Positions 5,929 through 5,998 of a DNA stretch of 5,998 nt are shown piece by piece; the stretch's first letter is position 1, and each line of letters opens with the position of its first letter. Location: NCBI GenBank assembly GCA_028713875.1, contig JAQTNM010000098.1:1-5998 (forward strand). Direction: 5' to 3'. This stretch comes from Candidatus Omnitrophota bacterium. Lineage in GTDB: Bacteria; Omnitrophota; Gorgyraeia; Gygaellales; Profunditerraquicolaceae. The notes beneath the pieces were generated by a model. The model had not been told where the DNA came from and searched no databases. It worked only from the letters and a program-made list of their open reading frames with translations. The position numbers and the translations under genes were made by a program.

Positions 5929-5998
5929 ATGAGAAGCCGCAAGACCGCCAATATAGATTATAAAAAAGAGCTGGAATCGGCAGCCAAGAGCATGATCC
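5929..5998 (+). CDS. N-terminal fragment of a further gene (possible sensor or signalling protein)
   Basis: An ATG at 5929 opens a frame that runs past the right edge; only 23 codons are visible, starting MRSRKTANIDYKKELESAAK. An in-frame TAA at 5914-5916 limits how far upstream it can start, and ATG is the only common start codon after it. No clear Shine-Dalgarno is present, so translation may depend on the HTH gene ending 15 bases before. The lysine- and glutamate-rich start (YKKELESAAKSMI) looks helical and resembles segments ahead of GAF domains in signalling proteins. That comparison is from memory and weak; the function cannot be assigned from this fragment. Confidence 0.5.
   Translation, partial: MRSRKTANIDYKKELESAAKSMI

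Overview
The window reads as one strand of a compact bacterial chromosome with moderate GC. All eight coding regions are on the + strand. Seven of them form a tight run from the left edge to about position 5513, with ATGA or TAATG overlaps or gaps of 1-3 bases at most junctions and 41 bases at the last. The pilus ATPase, the NAD-type dihydrolipoyl dehydrogenase, the short isocitrate dehydrogenase and the small excisionase-like helix-turn-helix gene followed by what may be a sensor gene suggest an uncultured anaerobic bacterium. I think of Candidatus Omnitrophota or a relative, but this rests on general resemblance and I could not test it.

Region 1 (1-797) is the 3' part of a PilT-type retraction ATPase, cut by the left edge. 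Region 2 (794-3295) holds three central-carbon enzymes: an aconitase/isopropylmalate-isomerase type small subunit, an isocitrate dehydrogenase and a malate dehydrogenase. Region 3 (3295-5513) is a lipoate module: dihydrolipoyl dehydrogenase, octanoyltransferase LipB and a stand-alone 79-residue lipoyl domain. A clear Rho-independent terminator at 5552-5578 closes the operon. Region 4 (5613 to the end) is a separate unit with its own sigma-70-like promoter, a 74-residue helix-turn-helix protein, and the first 23 codons of a further gene cut by the right edge.

Working together, the enzymes cover malate/oxaloacetate interconversion, part of the citrate/isocitrate isomerisation, and isocitrate to 2-oxoglutarate. 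This is the oxidative arm that supplies 2-oxoglutarate for glutamate. Citrate synthase and the large, iron-sulfur subunit of the isomerase are not in the window. LipB would load octanoyl groups onto the lipoyl domain, and Lpd would reoxidise the dihydrolipoyl arm after lipoyl synthase (not seen) has inserted sulfur. No E1 or acyltransferase E2 is visible, so the complex served by the lipoyl protein is unknown.

I see no mobile element, CRISPR array, tRNA or rRNA gene. I found no clearly new multi-gene system. The points most worth a second look are the free-standing lipoyl domain, the coupling of a TCA/lipoate operon to pilT, and the unusual length or cofactor residues of several enzymes.
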